Origin: Alkalibacillus haloalkaliphilus
Lineage (GTDB): Bacteria; Bacillota; Bacilli; Bacillales; Alkalibacillaceae
Assembly (NCBI RefSeq): GCF_007991275.1
Contig: NZ_BJYA01000014.1
Span: 1 to 64,000, forward strand
DNA length: 64,000 nt
Direction of reading: 5' to 3'
Positions 43,604 to 52,673 of the stretch are shown piece by piece; the first letter of the stretch is position 1, and each line of letters opens with the position of its first letter. The notes below the pieces were generated by a model, which saw nothing but the letters and a program-made list of their open reading frames with translations, ran no database searches and was not told where the DNA came from. The position numbers were made by a program, and so were the translations under genes.

Positions 43604-45802
43604 CTATTCTCTTCCAACCAGAGCTTGCTCATAAGTTACATTACCTGCTGAATCTTCAGCAATTAATTTAACAAACCAAGGTGCTTTAGCCGTTAGTTTC
43701 AAATCCGATTTCTCTAACTCTAAAGTGCTATCCTTTTCACTGAAATCCTTTTTCTTAAAATGGTGCAATGTGTTACCATTGGCGGATTCGACTATTAAAT
43801 CAACCGACTCAAGATCAGATAGACCATCTGGATCGGACACTTCAGCATACACATCCACACCTTCATTTCCAGAAACAACTTCTGGACTTACTTGTAAAAC
43901 TGTTTCAGGATCATAGTTCAAATCCTCAGGATACTCCACATGCCATTCACCTTCGTAACTCGTAAGCGTATTCGCTCTTCCATCGACACGAACTGTCCAA
44001 GTACCTGGTTCAGGGAAGTTCACGGAAACAGAACGCTCACTCTCTAAATCTAGTAACCCTGCAGACTGTGCATCCGCAGCATCAACATCTGTCACATCTC
44101 CATTAGGTCCATATAATGAAATGTAAATGTTTTCAAGTGCCAATCCCCAATCTATATTAGCCGTTGCGTTTAGCGCTCCTTCTTCTACTTCAAAAGTATG
44201 CGTTTCATATCCTTCGTTTGTCTCCCATGAATTTATCGCAACTTGCCCTTCATAAGAACCACTTTCAACAACAACATCTTCAGGTTTTTCATAAGTTACT
44301 AAATCATCTCCAGTCACTTCGTCTGGAATATCACCATTTACAGCACTTGCAACTGCTAAGTAAGCATCAACAAAACCAGCACCAGCTTCATACTCATGGT
44401 ATCCGTGCATAACATCTTGATCAGCAGTCACTTCCACTAAACGAATTAATTGTGCAGGACTTAAAGTTCCCTCATGATTTTGTTCATATGCCTCAATTAC
44501 TAATGCTAATACACCTGTAACCATTGGTGTAGCCATTGATGTACCACTTGCTGAACCGTAGTAAGTACCACTTAATGTCATAGCATGTAGTGGGTTTTGC
44601 GCTGAAACGATGTCAGCACCTGGGGCTACTACAGATGGTCGATATAAACCTATTGGATCACTTTCATAATCCCAATTTTCTTGTTCTTCAACAGTAGCGT
44701 TATAGTAAGCTTCTGCATTCTGTAATGCTAATTCACGATCATAATTTGCATCTTCTTTTCCTCTAGACGAGAAGCCGGTTACATCAAAAGACTTATCAGT
44801 CGCACCAATACCTAAAACATATGGTGATGCGGCATACGGATTACATGTATCACTGTCTGGACCAGAGTTTCCATATGCAAAGACACTTAATATCCCTAAA
44901 TCAAAAGCCTCTTTTGCTGCTACATTCGTGGCGTTATTAGGGTTAAATTCACACCCATCAGAACCCCAACTATTTGAAATCAACCGTATATCAGCTTCTT
45001 CATTCTTTACTAAATCAATGATATGATCATACGCTTCCAATGTATAGACTAATAACATACCAGTTGATGTGCTATAACTATGCACGTCTGCATCTGGTGC
45101 CATCCCGCGTAAATGGCCATCAGAAGCTTCTCCACTACCCGCAATGGTTCCATAAACATGGGTACCATGACCATATTCATCATTGTTAACAGGTGCTCCT
45201 ACTTCTAATTCAGCATCATATACACTTGTTTCAATGTTTGTACCATCTGGTGTTGTACTTACATATAGATGGTCATCTGTTAAAACGGTACCCGCTACTT
45301 GCCAGTTTCTCAACTGATTGTGTTGTACATCAGGATGTAAACCATCCAACCCTGTATCAATAATAGCTATTTCTACTCCATCACCAGTATATCCGTACTC
45401 TTCTTGCATAGTATCTACTTGTGTCATTTCCCGACCTTCAGCATTAAATAGGGACAATTCTTGGTTAGGTTCGATAAACTTAACTTCATCCCATTGAGAT
45501 ACTTCAACAATTTCGTCCTGGTTTAAATAAACTCTTGCAAAAGGCAAGTGTTCATATTCGTGATAATTACGATTGAATTGATCAAGCTTTTCTACATTCT
45601 CTAAATCATCAAATACGACAACAACATCATGATATAGTGCATCATCAACTGACTCTAATGTTTCGATTAACTTGTCCGATATTTTTTCTGTCAGTCCTAA
45701 TATTGAGGCGTTAGACTGATTATAATTAGACGCTACCATTAACAACATTAATATTGAAAAGGTTATTAAAACCAGACCCGCCTTTTTAACTTGCTTTCTC
45801 AT
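43604..45802 (-). CDS. Secreted subtilisin-like serine protease with C-terminal beta domains
   Basis: 732 residues from ATG 45802, 7 nt after GGAGG. A signal peptide (about 1-27) and an I9-like propeptide (DDALYHDVVVVFDDL ... EVKFIEPNQ) precede the S8 domain: Asp in IAIIDTGLDG, His in YGHGTHVYGT, Asn in FAYGNSGP and Ser in SGTSMATPM. A disulfide is possible between the two Cys of the catalytic domain. The last 230 residues form a beta-sandwich (GTWTVRVDGRANT) and an Ig-like domain. Highly acidic, as in halophile exoproteases. Unrelated in layout to the three short subtilisins at 52-57 kb. Confidence 0.93.
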   Translation of the reverse strand: MRKQVKKAGLVLITFSILMLLMVASNYNQSNASILGLTEKISDKLIETLESVDDALYHDVVVVFDDLENVEKLDQFNRNYHEYEHLPFARVYLNQDEIVEVSQWDEVKFIEPNQELSLFNAEGREMTQVDTMQEEYGYTGDGVEIAIIDTGLDGLHPDVQHNQLRNWQVAGTVLTDDHLYVSTTPDGTNIETSVYDAELEVGAPVNNDEYGHGTHVYGTIAGSGEASDGHLRGMAPDADVHSYSTSTGMLLVYTLEAYDHIIDLVKNEEADIRLISNSWGSDGCEFNPNNATNVAAKEAFDLGILSVFAYGNSGPDSDTCNPYAASPYVLGIGATDKSFDVTGFSSRGKEDANYDRELALQNAEAYYNATVEEQENWDYESDPIGLYRPSVVAPGADIVSAQNPLHAMTLSGTYYGSASGTSMATPMVTGVLALVIEAYEQNHEGTLSPAQLIRLVEVTADQDVMHGYHEYEAGAGFVDAYLAVASAVNGDIPDEVTGDDLVTYEKPEDVVVESGSYEGQVAINSWETNEGYETHTFEVEEGALNATANIDWGLALENIYISLYGPNGDVTDVDAADAQSAGLLDLESERSVSVNFPEPGTWTVRVDGRANTLTSYEGEWHVEYPEDLNYDPETVLQVSPEVVSGNEGVDVYAEVSDPDGLSDLESVDLIVESANGNTLHHFKKKDFSEKDSTLELEKSDLKLTAKAPWFVKLIAEDSAGNVTYEQALVGRE

Positions 45803-45966
45803 CCACAACCCTCCATTATTTTTATCAATAATCATTATACAAATAATTAGACTGAATTGCCAGAAAAATTAAACGATTAGTATTTTTTACCTATAAATCA
45901 AGTTAAATAGTTGTTAAAATCAACATTTAAAATAAACGACTAAGTTATTAAACAATTTACATTCTC

Positions 45967-45995
45967 TTGGATAATTGTCCCAACAGTTCTATAAT
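45967..45995 (+). promoter_or_regulatory. Sigma-A promoter of the acetyltransferase gene
   Basis: TTGGAT, 17-nt spacer, TATAAT; the coding region begins 23 bp downstream of the -10. Confidence 0.7.
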
Positions 45996-46018
45996 AAAGC
46001 TATTAAGGAGGCGTCAAC

Positions 46019-47275
46019 ATGCACGAAGTAAGACAAATACGTGAAGAAGAATACCGAGATAATGTCATATTGCACGAACAAGCTTACACATCAAACCCAG
46101 CTAGTAGTGAAGAAGAAATTGAGAAGTTAGTTAAACAAGAAAAAGAATTTCTCAGTCAAGCTGAAGGTGTTGTACCTTATGGTGTTTTTAAAAACAACAA
46201 ACTAATTGGCTCTATGAAATTATTTGATTTCGAGATGAATGTGTTTGGGCAATTCCTTCCAACGGGTGGGTTAAGCTCAGTAGGGGTCGACTTATTACAC
46301 AAGAAAGAACGTGTCGCAAAATCGCTCGTTGATTTTTATTTAGATTACTTTGATCAAAGAGGTTATGCGTTAGCTGCATTATATGCGTTTAGACCAGACT
46401 TTTATTATCAAATGGGTTTTGGCTACGGACTTAAAAAAGATGTTTACACTGTTGCACCGCATGCTTTTCCAAACTTCAAACATAAAGAAAATCTTGAATT
46501 TATAACACAAGAAGAAGGACAAACAATAGTCGACTGTTATAATTCTTTCGCAGCACAAAAGCACGGGCTAATGAAGAAGAGCTTTTTCCAATACAAACGA
46601 GCATTTGAGAAGTTTGACATTAAAGTTGTCGGTGTTAAGAAAAAAGACAAATTAACTGGATATGCGATCTTTTCTTTTAGGGCACGTCAAGAAACGAACA
46701 ATTTCTTATCAAGCAACATCATCGTCCATGAGTTCGTTTATACCGATAAAGATGCTTTACAACAATTATCAACCTTTTTCCATTCACAAAAAGACCAAGT
46801 ACATCGAATCTCTTTCCCAACACAAGATGAAACGATTCACCATTTCTTCACTGATGCAAGGGATGGATCTGATGAGCTCATTAACTTCGTATACCACCAG
46901 ACGAATCGGTCAGGACTTGGGTTAATGTATAGAATCATCAATGTGAAACGATTCTTTGAACAATTATCAAAACATAACTTTAACAACGCGAATTATACAA
47001 TTACTTTTCAAGTGACTGACTCGATGTACTCTAATAATGCTGGTGATGTAACAGTTAAGTTCACAAACGGAAAGCCAACTGTGATCCAAGGTGCTAAAGC
47101 TGACTCAACTGTCACAATTGATATATCAGACTTGTCTAGTTTAGTTCTAGGAGTAATTGATTTTAAGAAACTTCATTTATACGACAAAGTCGCCATTTCT
47201 AACGAAGAACATGTAAGCACGATTAATGAAATTTTTTATACTCGACATAAGCCGATTTCGATGACAAACTTCTAA
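46019..47275 (+). CDS. Eis-like GNAT N-acetyltransferase with SCP2-type C-terminal domain
   Basis: 418 residues with AAGGAGG upstream. The N-terminal GNAT half shows GSMKLFDFEMNVFGQ, the acetyl-CoA site region VGVDLLHKKERVAKSL and ALYAFRPDFYYQMGFGYG. A second GNAT-like half follows, and the end (VTVKFTNGKPTVIQGAKADSTVTIDISDLSSLVLG) is the SCP2-like domain of Eis proteins. Eis enzymes acetylate aminoglycosides or other amines; the native substrate here is unknown. Single gene with its own promoter. Confidence 0.93.
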   Translation: MHEVRQIREEEYRDNVILHEQAYTSNPASSEEEIEKLVKQEKEFLSQAEGVVPYGVFKNNKLIGSMKLFDFEMNVFGQFLPTGGLSSVGVDLLHKKERVAKSLVDFYLDYFDQRGYALAALYAFRPDFYYQMGFGYGLKKDVYTVAPHAFPNFKHKENLEFITQEEGQTIVDCYNSFAAQKHGLMKKSFFQYKRAFEKFDIKVVGVKKKDKLTGYAIFSFRARQETNNFLSSNIIVHEFVYTDKDALQQLSTFFHSQKDQVHRISFPTQDETIHHFFTDARDGSDELINFVYHQTNRSGLGLMYRIINVKRFFEQLSKHNFNNANYTITFQVTDSMYSNNAGDVTVKFTNGKPTVIQGAKADSTVTIDISDLSSLVLGVIDFKKLHLYDKVAISNEEHVSTINEIFYTRHKPISMTNF

Positions 47276-47287
47276 TCTCATATCAAT

Positions 47288-47322
47288 TAAGAAAGCTGAA
47301 CCTCTTTTGAGATTCAGCTTTC
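47288..47322. terminator. Bidirectional hairpin at convergent gene ends
   Basis: GAAAGCTGAA pairs with TTCAGCTTTC; the 3' arm overlaps the last codons of the minus-strand gene. Confidence 0.7.
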
Positions 47323-48039
47323 TCTCTGATCAAACAACTGATCAACTTCACTATTCATCTCTACACCAGGGGGTAACTCAATGACTAACGCACTAAAAGT
47401 ATCTTCATTTCTCCCTCGAGTTAGTCGATCCCTTACGTCATAGTCAGAATTAAGAAAACGAGCAACGGCTTGCTCATGTGAAATCACCCGCTTCTCAAGC
47501 CTAACCTCTTTTGGCACCCCAATTTGAACTGAACCTTGCTGACCATTAACCGTTGGAGCGATATATTGGCCATCAATAGCTACACCACTTACGAGTATAT
47601 GTTCTGGCGTGTAAACTGTCACCTCCATAGAATGATCAAGTGTTTCGTTTTCTTTTATATATACAACAGTATTATAGTTTGGTAGGCTAGAGCTCCTCCA
47701 TTCAATAGTGACCTCATCTAATACTTCCAAACTTAAAGACTCCCTTGCAGTCAAACGGTCAAAGTCATCAAAAGCCCCACTAGATAACTCTGAATATATT
47801 TGTGAAACCTCATTTTCTACTTCTTCTCCATCAGCTAATTCTCGCCCATCATTAACGACGACAAAGTAAAATATACTACCTACAAATAAAACTAAAGTAT
47901 AACCACCTATTACAATTCGATTTTGGTGTTTTGTTAGGCGGTTAGGTAAAATCGAGCCTCCTTTAAATATAAGAACCAATACTGAAATAACGAACATGAT
48001 AAGTATCAGCGGTAAAAAGGTCATTAATAATTCAATCAT
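47314..48039 (-). CDS. Membrane-anchored protein, last gene of the YtrA-type ABC operon
   Basis: 241 residues from ATG 48039, which overlaps the permease stop as TGATG and follows GGGAGG by 7 nt. Two helices (about 4-26 and 45-63) precede a beta-rich acidic domain outside the membrane (SGVAIDGQYIAPTVNGQQG). I recognise no family. Translational coupling suggests it works with the ABC transporter, perhaps as an accessory subunit. Confidence 0.78.
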   Translation of the reverse strand: MIELLMTFLPLILIMFVISVLVLIFKGGSILPNRLTKHQNRIVIGGYTLVLFVGSIFYFVVVNDGRELADGEEVENEVSQIYSELSSGAFDDFDRLTARESLSLEVLDEVTIEWRSSSLPNYNTVVYIKENETLDHSMEVTVYTPEHILVSGVAIDGQYIAPTVNGQQGSVQIGVPKEVRLEKRVISHEQAVARFLNSDYDVRDRLTRGRNEDTFSALVIELPPGVEMNSEVDQLFDQRES

Positions 48040-48752
48040 CACCTAACCTCCCATCGGTCTGAAAACATTAATATTGCACCCAATAGCGCTAACACGGTAA
48101 ACAATACTTTCACAAACAACAAGAACAATGACGATTCAAGAAAATAAATAGGCGAGACAGCTGTAAAAATGGCGAACCCTAGTACTGTCACTGGAACAAC
48201 CACTTTCATAACAGCATGTAAGTTCATTAAAAGAGCCATTGTGTATCCTATAATAGCTAGTAACAAAATATATAAAAACATAACACTAATTATAGTAAGA
48301 ACCTCTACAAAAGTAAGAGACGATTGTACATAAACGTTAGTATGAAATAAATACTGCAATGTTCTTAGTAATAATGAAGAACCGAATGCCATTAATGCCC
48401 CGACCAAACTCATTACAGTTAAGAAGACAAAGTTGGATAAGTGGTTCGTAATTCGGTTAGAAACAAACGTAAAATCAATTGTCCTTTGCTCTCGTTTTAC
48501 TAAGCCATACGGTATAGCTACAGCCCAAATTAATGTAAATGTAAAAACAATATCCCCTGTGACATAATAAAATTGAAACAATTGATGACCAGAACCAAAC
48601 GATCCTCCTGATGAGCTGGAACTACCAGCCGAGAACAACATAGCAATGATTTGCGCAATAATTAAGGCTGTGAACACTTTCGAAAAAGCTTTGAATTTAA
48701 GCATAAACTGCTTTTTCACTACATCATACGTGCTTACTTCGGTTAAAGACAT
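48039..48752 (-). CDS. ABC-2-like permease of the YtrA-type operon
   Basis: 237 residues. ATG 48752 has GGAGGG 7 nt upstream and lies inside the end of the ATPase gene (29-bp overlap). Six hydrophobic segments (about 22-40, 65-85, 105-130, 145-170, 175-195, 205-228) fit an ABC-2-type permease. A Ser/Gly-rich loop (SAGSSSSSGGSFGSGHQ) follows the first helix. Role probably in lipid or peptide export, as in cell-envelope stress ABC systems; substrate unknown. Confidence 0.82.
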   Translation of the reverse strand: MSLTEVSTYDVVKKQFMLKFKAFSKVFTALIIAQIIAMLFSAGSSSSSGGSFGSGHQLFQFYYVTGDIVFTFTLIWAVAIPYGLVKREQRTIDFTFVSNRITNHLSNFVFLTVMSLVGALMAFGSSLLLRTLQYLFHTNVYVQSSLTFVEVLTIISVMFLYILLLAIIGYTMALLMNLHAVMKVVVPVTVLGFAIFTAVSPIYFLESSLFLLFVKVLFTVLALLGAILMFSDRWEVR

Positions 48753-49635
48753 CGTCAATCCCTCCATTCTCACGGTTCGTTACGTATACACAAACATCCG
48801 CTGGTGAGACAGGTGTAATTTGTACACCCATTTTTTTAAGATGTTCTTCATCTTTTTCTTCTAACTGAGTTTCAATAACAACATATTGCTGATTCAAGCC
48901 AACATCTTTCTTATGTAACACTTCATACTTCGATGTTACTGAACTTAATTCAGAAGAATCACCCGTTAGTCCAACCGCAAACTCTTTTAAACTCGTAACA
49001 GTTTCATGGAGGTACAGTTGACCATCATGTATAAGAACGATGTCCTCTAATACATCCTCCAATTCATTTAATAGATGACTAGACAAGATGATCGTTCTAG
49101 GGTGTTCCAAATAGTCTTTTAATAAAGCACGATAAAAGTCCTGCCTTGCAGAGTAGTCCATCCCTGTAGTCGGCTCATCAAAAATGGTAAGCGGTGCATG
49201 AGCCGCTAAACCAACAATTGCATTAAATGTACTTCGCTTCCCTTTTGAAAAATTAATTGGTAGTGCGTCGAGATCAATTGAAAAGTGACGGATTAACCGC
49301 TCGGCCAGTTCAATGTCCCAATTAGGATAAAAACGCTCAAACTCTTTTAATACATCTTTCACTTTAAATTCGAGTGGAAGTGGCAATTGATCGTCAACAA
49401 AAATCGAATTAGCTGAAACTTTCAAACTATTTAATGGGTCTTCACCGAAAACCGATAAATCACCACCTGACTTCTTCACTAAACCTGCAATCATTTTCAA
49501 CAATGTTGTTTTACCTGCACCGTTACGACCGATCAATCCAGTTATTACACCTTCATTAAATTGAACTGTTAACTGGTTAACAGCTTCAGTGTTTCGGTAA
49601 GACTTCGTTAACTGACGACTCGTAATAACACCCAT
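48724..49635 (-). CDS. ABC transporter ATP-binding protein (YtrB-like)
   Basis: 303 residues. Walker A IGRNGAGKTTLLKMI, signature-like FSKGKRSTFNAI in place of LSGGQ, Walker B APLTIFDEPTTGMD and an H-loop SSHLLNEL. The degenerate signature is usual in the YtrB/BcrA-type ATPases. The last 80 residues are a regulatory extension. It powers the permease encoded next. The start overlaps the regulator stop as TGATG. Confidence 0.92.
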   Translation of the reverse strand: MGVITSRQLTKSYRNTEAVNQLTVQFNEGVITGLIGRNGAGKTTLLKMIAGLVKKSGGDLSVFGEDPLNSLKVSANSIFVDDQLPLPLEFKVKDVLKEFERFYPNWDIELAERLIRHFSIDLDALPINFSKGKRSTFNAIVGLAAHAPLTIFDEPTTGMDYSARQDFYRALLKDYLEHPRTIILSSHLLNELEDVLEDIVLIHDGQLYLHETVTSLKEFAVGLTGDSSELSSVTSKYEVLHKKDVGLNQQYVVIETQLEEKDEEHLKKMGVQITPVSPADVCVYVTNRENGGIDDVFNRSKHV

Positions 49636-50015
49636 CAGTCACTCCCCCTTTTATTTCGTGTAGCTTCAATCATGCGTAACAACTCCTCATTGCTAACTTG
49701 TAAGTAATTTGCTTCTTTTACAAGGTCTTCAACCATCACTTTTAACGTTTCATTTTTTCGTTTAAGTAAAATTTGCTCGCGCGCATTTTCAGTCACAAAC
49801 ATACCTAACCCTCGCCTTTTATAAACGATCCCATCGTCTAATAACTTAGTTAAACCTTTACCTGCTGTTGCCGGATTAATATTCAACAAGTCCGCGAGTT
49901 GATACTGCGAGTAGATCTTGTCATCTACTTCCAAACTGCCTTTAATAATTTCCGTTTCTAACCACTCTGCAATTTGAATATATATTGGTTTCATACTTTC
50001 ATGGTTTAATATCAA
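49635..50015 (-). CDS. ytrA: GntR-family regulator, YtrA type
   Basis: 126 residues from TTG 50015, which has AGGTGAGGG 5 nt upstream; GTG 50027 and ATG 49994 are alternatives. The winged helix (YIQIAEWLETEIIKGSL, YQLADLLNINPATAGKGL, RRGLGMFV) is the GntR fold; the short C-terminal helix identifies the YtrA subfamily, which lacks a large effector domain. It probably represses its own ABC operon through the inverted repeat just upstream and responds to envelope stress. Confidence 0.92.
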   Translation of the reverse strand: MILNHESMKPIYIQIAEWLETEIIKGSLEVDDKIYSQYQLADLLNINPATAGKGLTKLLDDGIVYKRRGLGMFVTENAREQILLKRKNETLKVMVEDLVKEANYLQVSNEELLRMIEATRNKRGSD

Positions 50016-50044
50016 CGTTTCCCTCACCTCTTCACGAAGAAACC

Positions 50045-50070
50045 TAGTGCATTAGTGATGTAATGCACTA
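50045..50070. promoter_or_regulatory. YtrA-type operator
   Basis: Perfect 10-bp arms TAGTGCATTA and TAATGCACTA separated by 6 bp. It lies 30-55 bp upstream of the regulator start and just after the -10, so binding would block transcription. YtrA-family operators have similar AGTG...CACT arms. Confidence 0.88.
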
Positions 50071-50075
50071 ACTGT

Positions 50076-50103
50076 ATTTTAACTTTATTTAGAAATAATT
50101 CAA
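50076..50103 (-). promoter_or_regulatory. Sigma-A promoter of the YtrA-type operon
   Basis: Minus strand TTGAAT, 16-nt spacer, TAAAAT, directly followed by the inverted-repeat operator. Confidence 0.7.
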
Positions 50104-50186
50104 TAAAAATATAAAAAAATCACAAAATAAAACGCCAGATTATTTACATAACCTAGCGCTGTTAGCTCAACTAACTATACAATGTT

Positions 50187-51164
50187 TTAGATATTATTAT
50201 TTAGCTTCACAAGGGGAGGTTCGTCAAACATATTATTCTTGATCATGAGGGCCGCAGAGTCTTCTGCATATAAGACTACCTCTCCCATCATCTTACTAAA
50301 AGTTGCACCGATATCTTTTCTAAGTGTAGCAGTTGCTGTCACACCATAACGAGCGCCAATTGCTCCAACCATCAAAGACACTTTAAACATCATTAACCTG
50401 TCGGAAAAATGAGGCTGTCCTTCTGTATCAACTTCTGATTCCCACGTTGGCATTTGAGGAAGTTCTTCTTTCTCAAACTTAGCTTGCATCATCTCTAAGT
50501 GTTTAGAGCACATATCTTTCCCACGTTCAAAGTGTTCTCGAATTTCCGAAGTTTCTGTTTTACTAAATGAACGTAAAATCTCTTTTAATACTTCTGTAGA
50601 CACAAAGTTATTTTGGATTTGCAACACTTCAGGAGCACTTAAAGGTCGTTTTTCCCCTATGAATTTACCTAAGACTTTTTTCGTTTGTGCTCGTTCTACT
50701 TCATCACTTTTCGGGATATGAATTACTGGTTGATGAAGTCCTCTTTTAACCATTAATTCTATGCATTTTTCCACCAATTCAGCTGTATCTTGTGATAATT
50801 TTTTGTAAAATGCTCGCACCTCTGGGTTTGTCGAAGTAGATAACGACGTAACATATAAATTCAACGCATCCTGACCAAGTTTATACTTTAATAAAATAAC
50901 AAAGTTGTCTGAATAGTACTTATCGTTAGGTAACAAAATATCTTGCTCTGTAAAAGGAACTGGTAGTACACGCCCTGCCTGATTCATGAAATACTCAGCA
51001 CCTTCCACTTCAGCCTTCGCAATTTGTACACCTAACTCTAACATAGAGCGTACATCGTCAGATTCAGCTTTCTTTAACACATCTGATGTTACAACAGAAG
51101 CCATAGTATTTGTTGTAAATGATGCTATTAAATTTGTAATTTCTGATGCTGTTAAGTCCTGCAT
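50187..51164 (-). CDS. DUF3231 family protein
   Basis: 325 residues from ATG 51164; AAGGTGG lies 11 nt upstream. The protein has two related helical halves of about 160 residues each (LTASEITNLIASFTTNTMAS and SAPEVLQIQNNFVSTEVLKE), the DUF3231 arrangement of Bacillus proteins with ferritin-like helix bundles. No signal peptide. Biochemical role not known; members are often sporulation-linked. Confidence 0.88.
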   Translation of the reverse strand: MQDLTASEITNLIASFTTNTMASVVTSDVLKKAESDDVRSMLELGVQIAKAEVEGAEYFMNQAGRVLPVPFTEQDILLPNDKYYSDNFVILLKYKLGQDALNLYVTSLSTSTNPEVRAFYKKLSQDTAELVEKCIELMVKRGLHQPVIHIPKSDEVERAQTKKVLGKFIGEKRPLSAPEVLQIQNNFVSTEVLKEILRSFSKTETSEIREHFERGKDMCSKHLEMMQAKFEKEELPQMPTWESEVDTEGQPHFSDRLMMFKVSLMVGAIGARYGVTATATLRKDIGATFSKMMGEVVLYAEDSAALMIKNNMFDEPPLVKLNNNI

Positions 51165-51225
51165 CTTTATTCCAACCACCTTCAAGTTAAGTTCATATAC
51201 TTTTATTATGTAGATTAAATGACTA

Positions 51226-51253
51226 CTAATACATAGTTTGTATTTTTTGACAA
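51226..51253 (-). promoter_or_regulatory. Candidate promoter of the DUF3231 gene
   Basis: Minus strand TTGTCA, 16-nt spacer, TATTAG; 60 bp before the start. Weak match. Confidence 0.4.
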
Positions 51254-51292
51254 TTAACTCTTATAATGGTTATTGTGCTAACTTTTTAAACA

Positions 51293-51324
51293 TAAAAAAT
51301 CGCCAAATTATAGAATTCGACGAT
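51293..51324 (-). terminator. Terminator of cheW
   Basis: On the minus strand ATCGTCGAATT pairs with AATTTGGCGAT (11 bp with two G-T pairs), loop CTAT, then TTTTTTA. Confidence 0.85.
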
Positions 51325-51398
51325 CCTTTACACTGACTGATTTACATACTAGGTTCTCCAGCTATCTAAATAAGTTCTCTGTACTATAAAAGCTTGCT

Positions 51399-51845
51399 TT
51401 ACGACTTCACATTAAACTCTTCATAGTCTAAAACACGATCTAAATCTAATATTACGATCAACTGACCTTCTTGATTAGCTACTCCAGTAATATACTCACG
51501 CTCAACGTTTGCAACCATTTCAGGTGGTGGTTCAATTGTTTCTTCATTTAGATCAACCACTTCAGTAGCCTTATCAACGATAACACCTAACTGTTTCCCA
51601 TCAATAGTTAACACTAAAAGACGAGTTTCCTCCGTTTGTTCAGCTAGTCCCATTTCTAACTTTTCTTTTAGATCAATGACAGGTGTAATTGCACCTCTTA
51701 GTTCAAAGATTCCTTTCATTGCTTGAGGCATCTGTGGCATCGTTGTTAGTTCTGGCATTTTCTCAATGGACCTTACTTGTTGAATATTAATGGCGAATCG
51801 TTCATGATTAAGTTGAAATATAATATACTTTGACACATCAGACAT
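51399..51845 (-). CDS. cheW: Chemotaxis coupling protein CheW
   Basis: 148 residues, full length. Characteristic segments: FQLNHERFAINIQQVRSIEK, GIFELRGAITPVIDLKEKL, LGVIVDKATEVVDL and ITGVANQEGQLIVILDLDRV. It bridges receptors such as the one at 40.5-42.5 kb to the kinase CheA. It is monocistronic and away from any che operon; the CheV receiver domain is absent, so it is a plain CheW. Confidence 0.95.
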   Translation of the reverse strand: MSDVSKYIIFQLNHERFAINIQQVRSIEKMPELTTMPQMPQAMKGIFELRGAITPVIDLKEKLEMGLAEQTEETRLLVLTIDGKQLGVIVDKATEVVDLNEETIEPPPEMVANVEREYITGVANQEGQLIVILDLDRVLDYEEFNVKS

Positions 51846-51962
51846 TATAATATCCCCCTTTAATTTAAGACGTTAATCTTAAATTACATTATACTTGTTA
51901 TTTCGACTAGAAAACACAACTTTTCACCTATAAAAATTAAATTATTTGTTAGGAGTTGACCT

Positions 51963-52412
51963 ATGAAAATCATCATTGATGCTGATGCATGTCCTGTTAC
52001 TGAAGAGACCATTACCGAAGCAAAGAAATACAATATACCTGTCTTGTTAGTTAAAAGCTTCGCCCACTTCTCACCTTTTGATCAACAAGATGGTGTTGAA
52101 ACAATATACGTTGACTCTGAAGCAGAAGCTGCCGATTATAAAATTATGCAGCAAGCTAAAAGTGGCGATTTAATCGTTACACAAGATTACGGACTTGCTT
52201 CTCTCACACTTCCGAAAGGGTGTACAGTTATCCATCAAAAAGGATTCTTATACTCAGAGAAAAACATCGATCAACTTTTACAATCACGCTATGTGAATGC
52301 CATGGCAAGAAAAAGCGGACAGCGAACAAAAGGGCCAAAAGCTTTTACAGTCGAAGATCGGAAGCATTACGCAGAAAAACTACAAGCCGTTATAAATAAC
52401 CTACTTTCTTAG
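51963..52412 (+). CDS. yqxD: YqxD/YaiI-family DUF188 protein
   Basis: 149 residues with AGGAG 6 nt upstream of [17 protein letters not shown] at the N-terminus, then [18 protein letters not shown] and a basic [15 protein letters not shown] segment define the UPF0178 family, a PIN-like fold with conserved Asp residues that may act on RNA. Cytoplasmic. In B. subtilis it lies near dnaG; here it is alone. Confidence 0.93.
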   Translation: MKIIIDADACPVTEETITEAKKYNIPVLLVKSFAHFSPFDQQDGVETIYVDSEAEAADYKIMQQAKSGDLIVTQDYGLASLTLPKGCTVIHQKGFLYSEKNIDQLLQSRYVNAMARKSGQRTKGPKAFTVEDRKHYAEKLQAVINNLLS

Positions 52413-52438
52413 TCTTCCTTTATTGGAAGGCTTTTTAA
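52412..52438 (+). terminator. Terminator of yqxD
   Basis: AGTCTTCC pairs with GGAAGGCT, loop TTTATT, then TTTTTAAT. Confidence 0.85.
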
Positions 52439-52513
52439 TTTACCTAAGTGGAATAAAAAGGTAAATGATTAGCGTTTTCAAACTACTTAATGACTTACAA
52501 TGGTTATTATAAT

Positions 52514-52585
52514 TCATCCTTTTTCACCATTAACATACCAAACCAATATGTGCTAATATTTTAACAATTCGAATTTTGGGAGGTG
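52514..52585 (+). promoter_or_regulatory. Conserved promoter/leader block of subtilisin gene 1
   Basis: It aligns with 54231-54301 with one gap: TCATCCTTTTT, ACCATTAAC, an extended -10-like TGCTAATATTT and a distal GGGAGGTG. The distal ribosome-site-like element lies 89 bp before the real start and has no ORF, so it may protect the mRNA 5' end. Confidence 0.65.
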
Positions 52586-52673
52586 TTGTCGAAAATACTC
52601 GAATAGTTAACGATTTTTTCACTCTACTGCACCAAGACTGTCATAAAGTTTTTATACTTTAAAGGAGGATTTT

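Noticed and set aside
52583-52606. Very short leader peptides after GGGAGGTG and AGGAGGTG in the subtilisin leaders
   Set aside because: Seven and six codons beginning directly in the ribosome-site-like element, with no conserved sequence; spacing is wrong for initiation.
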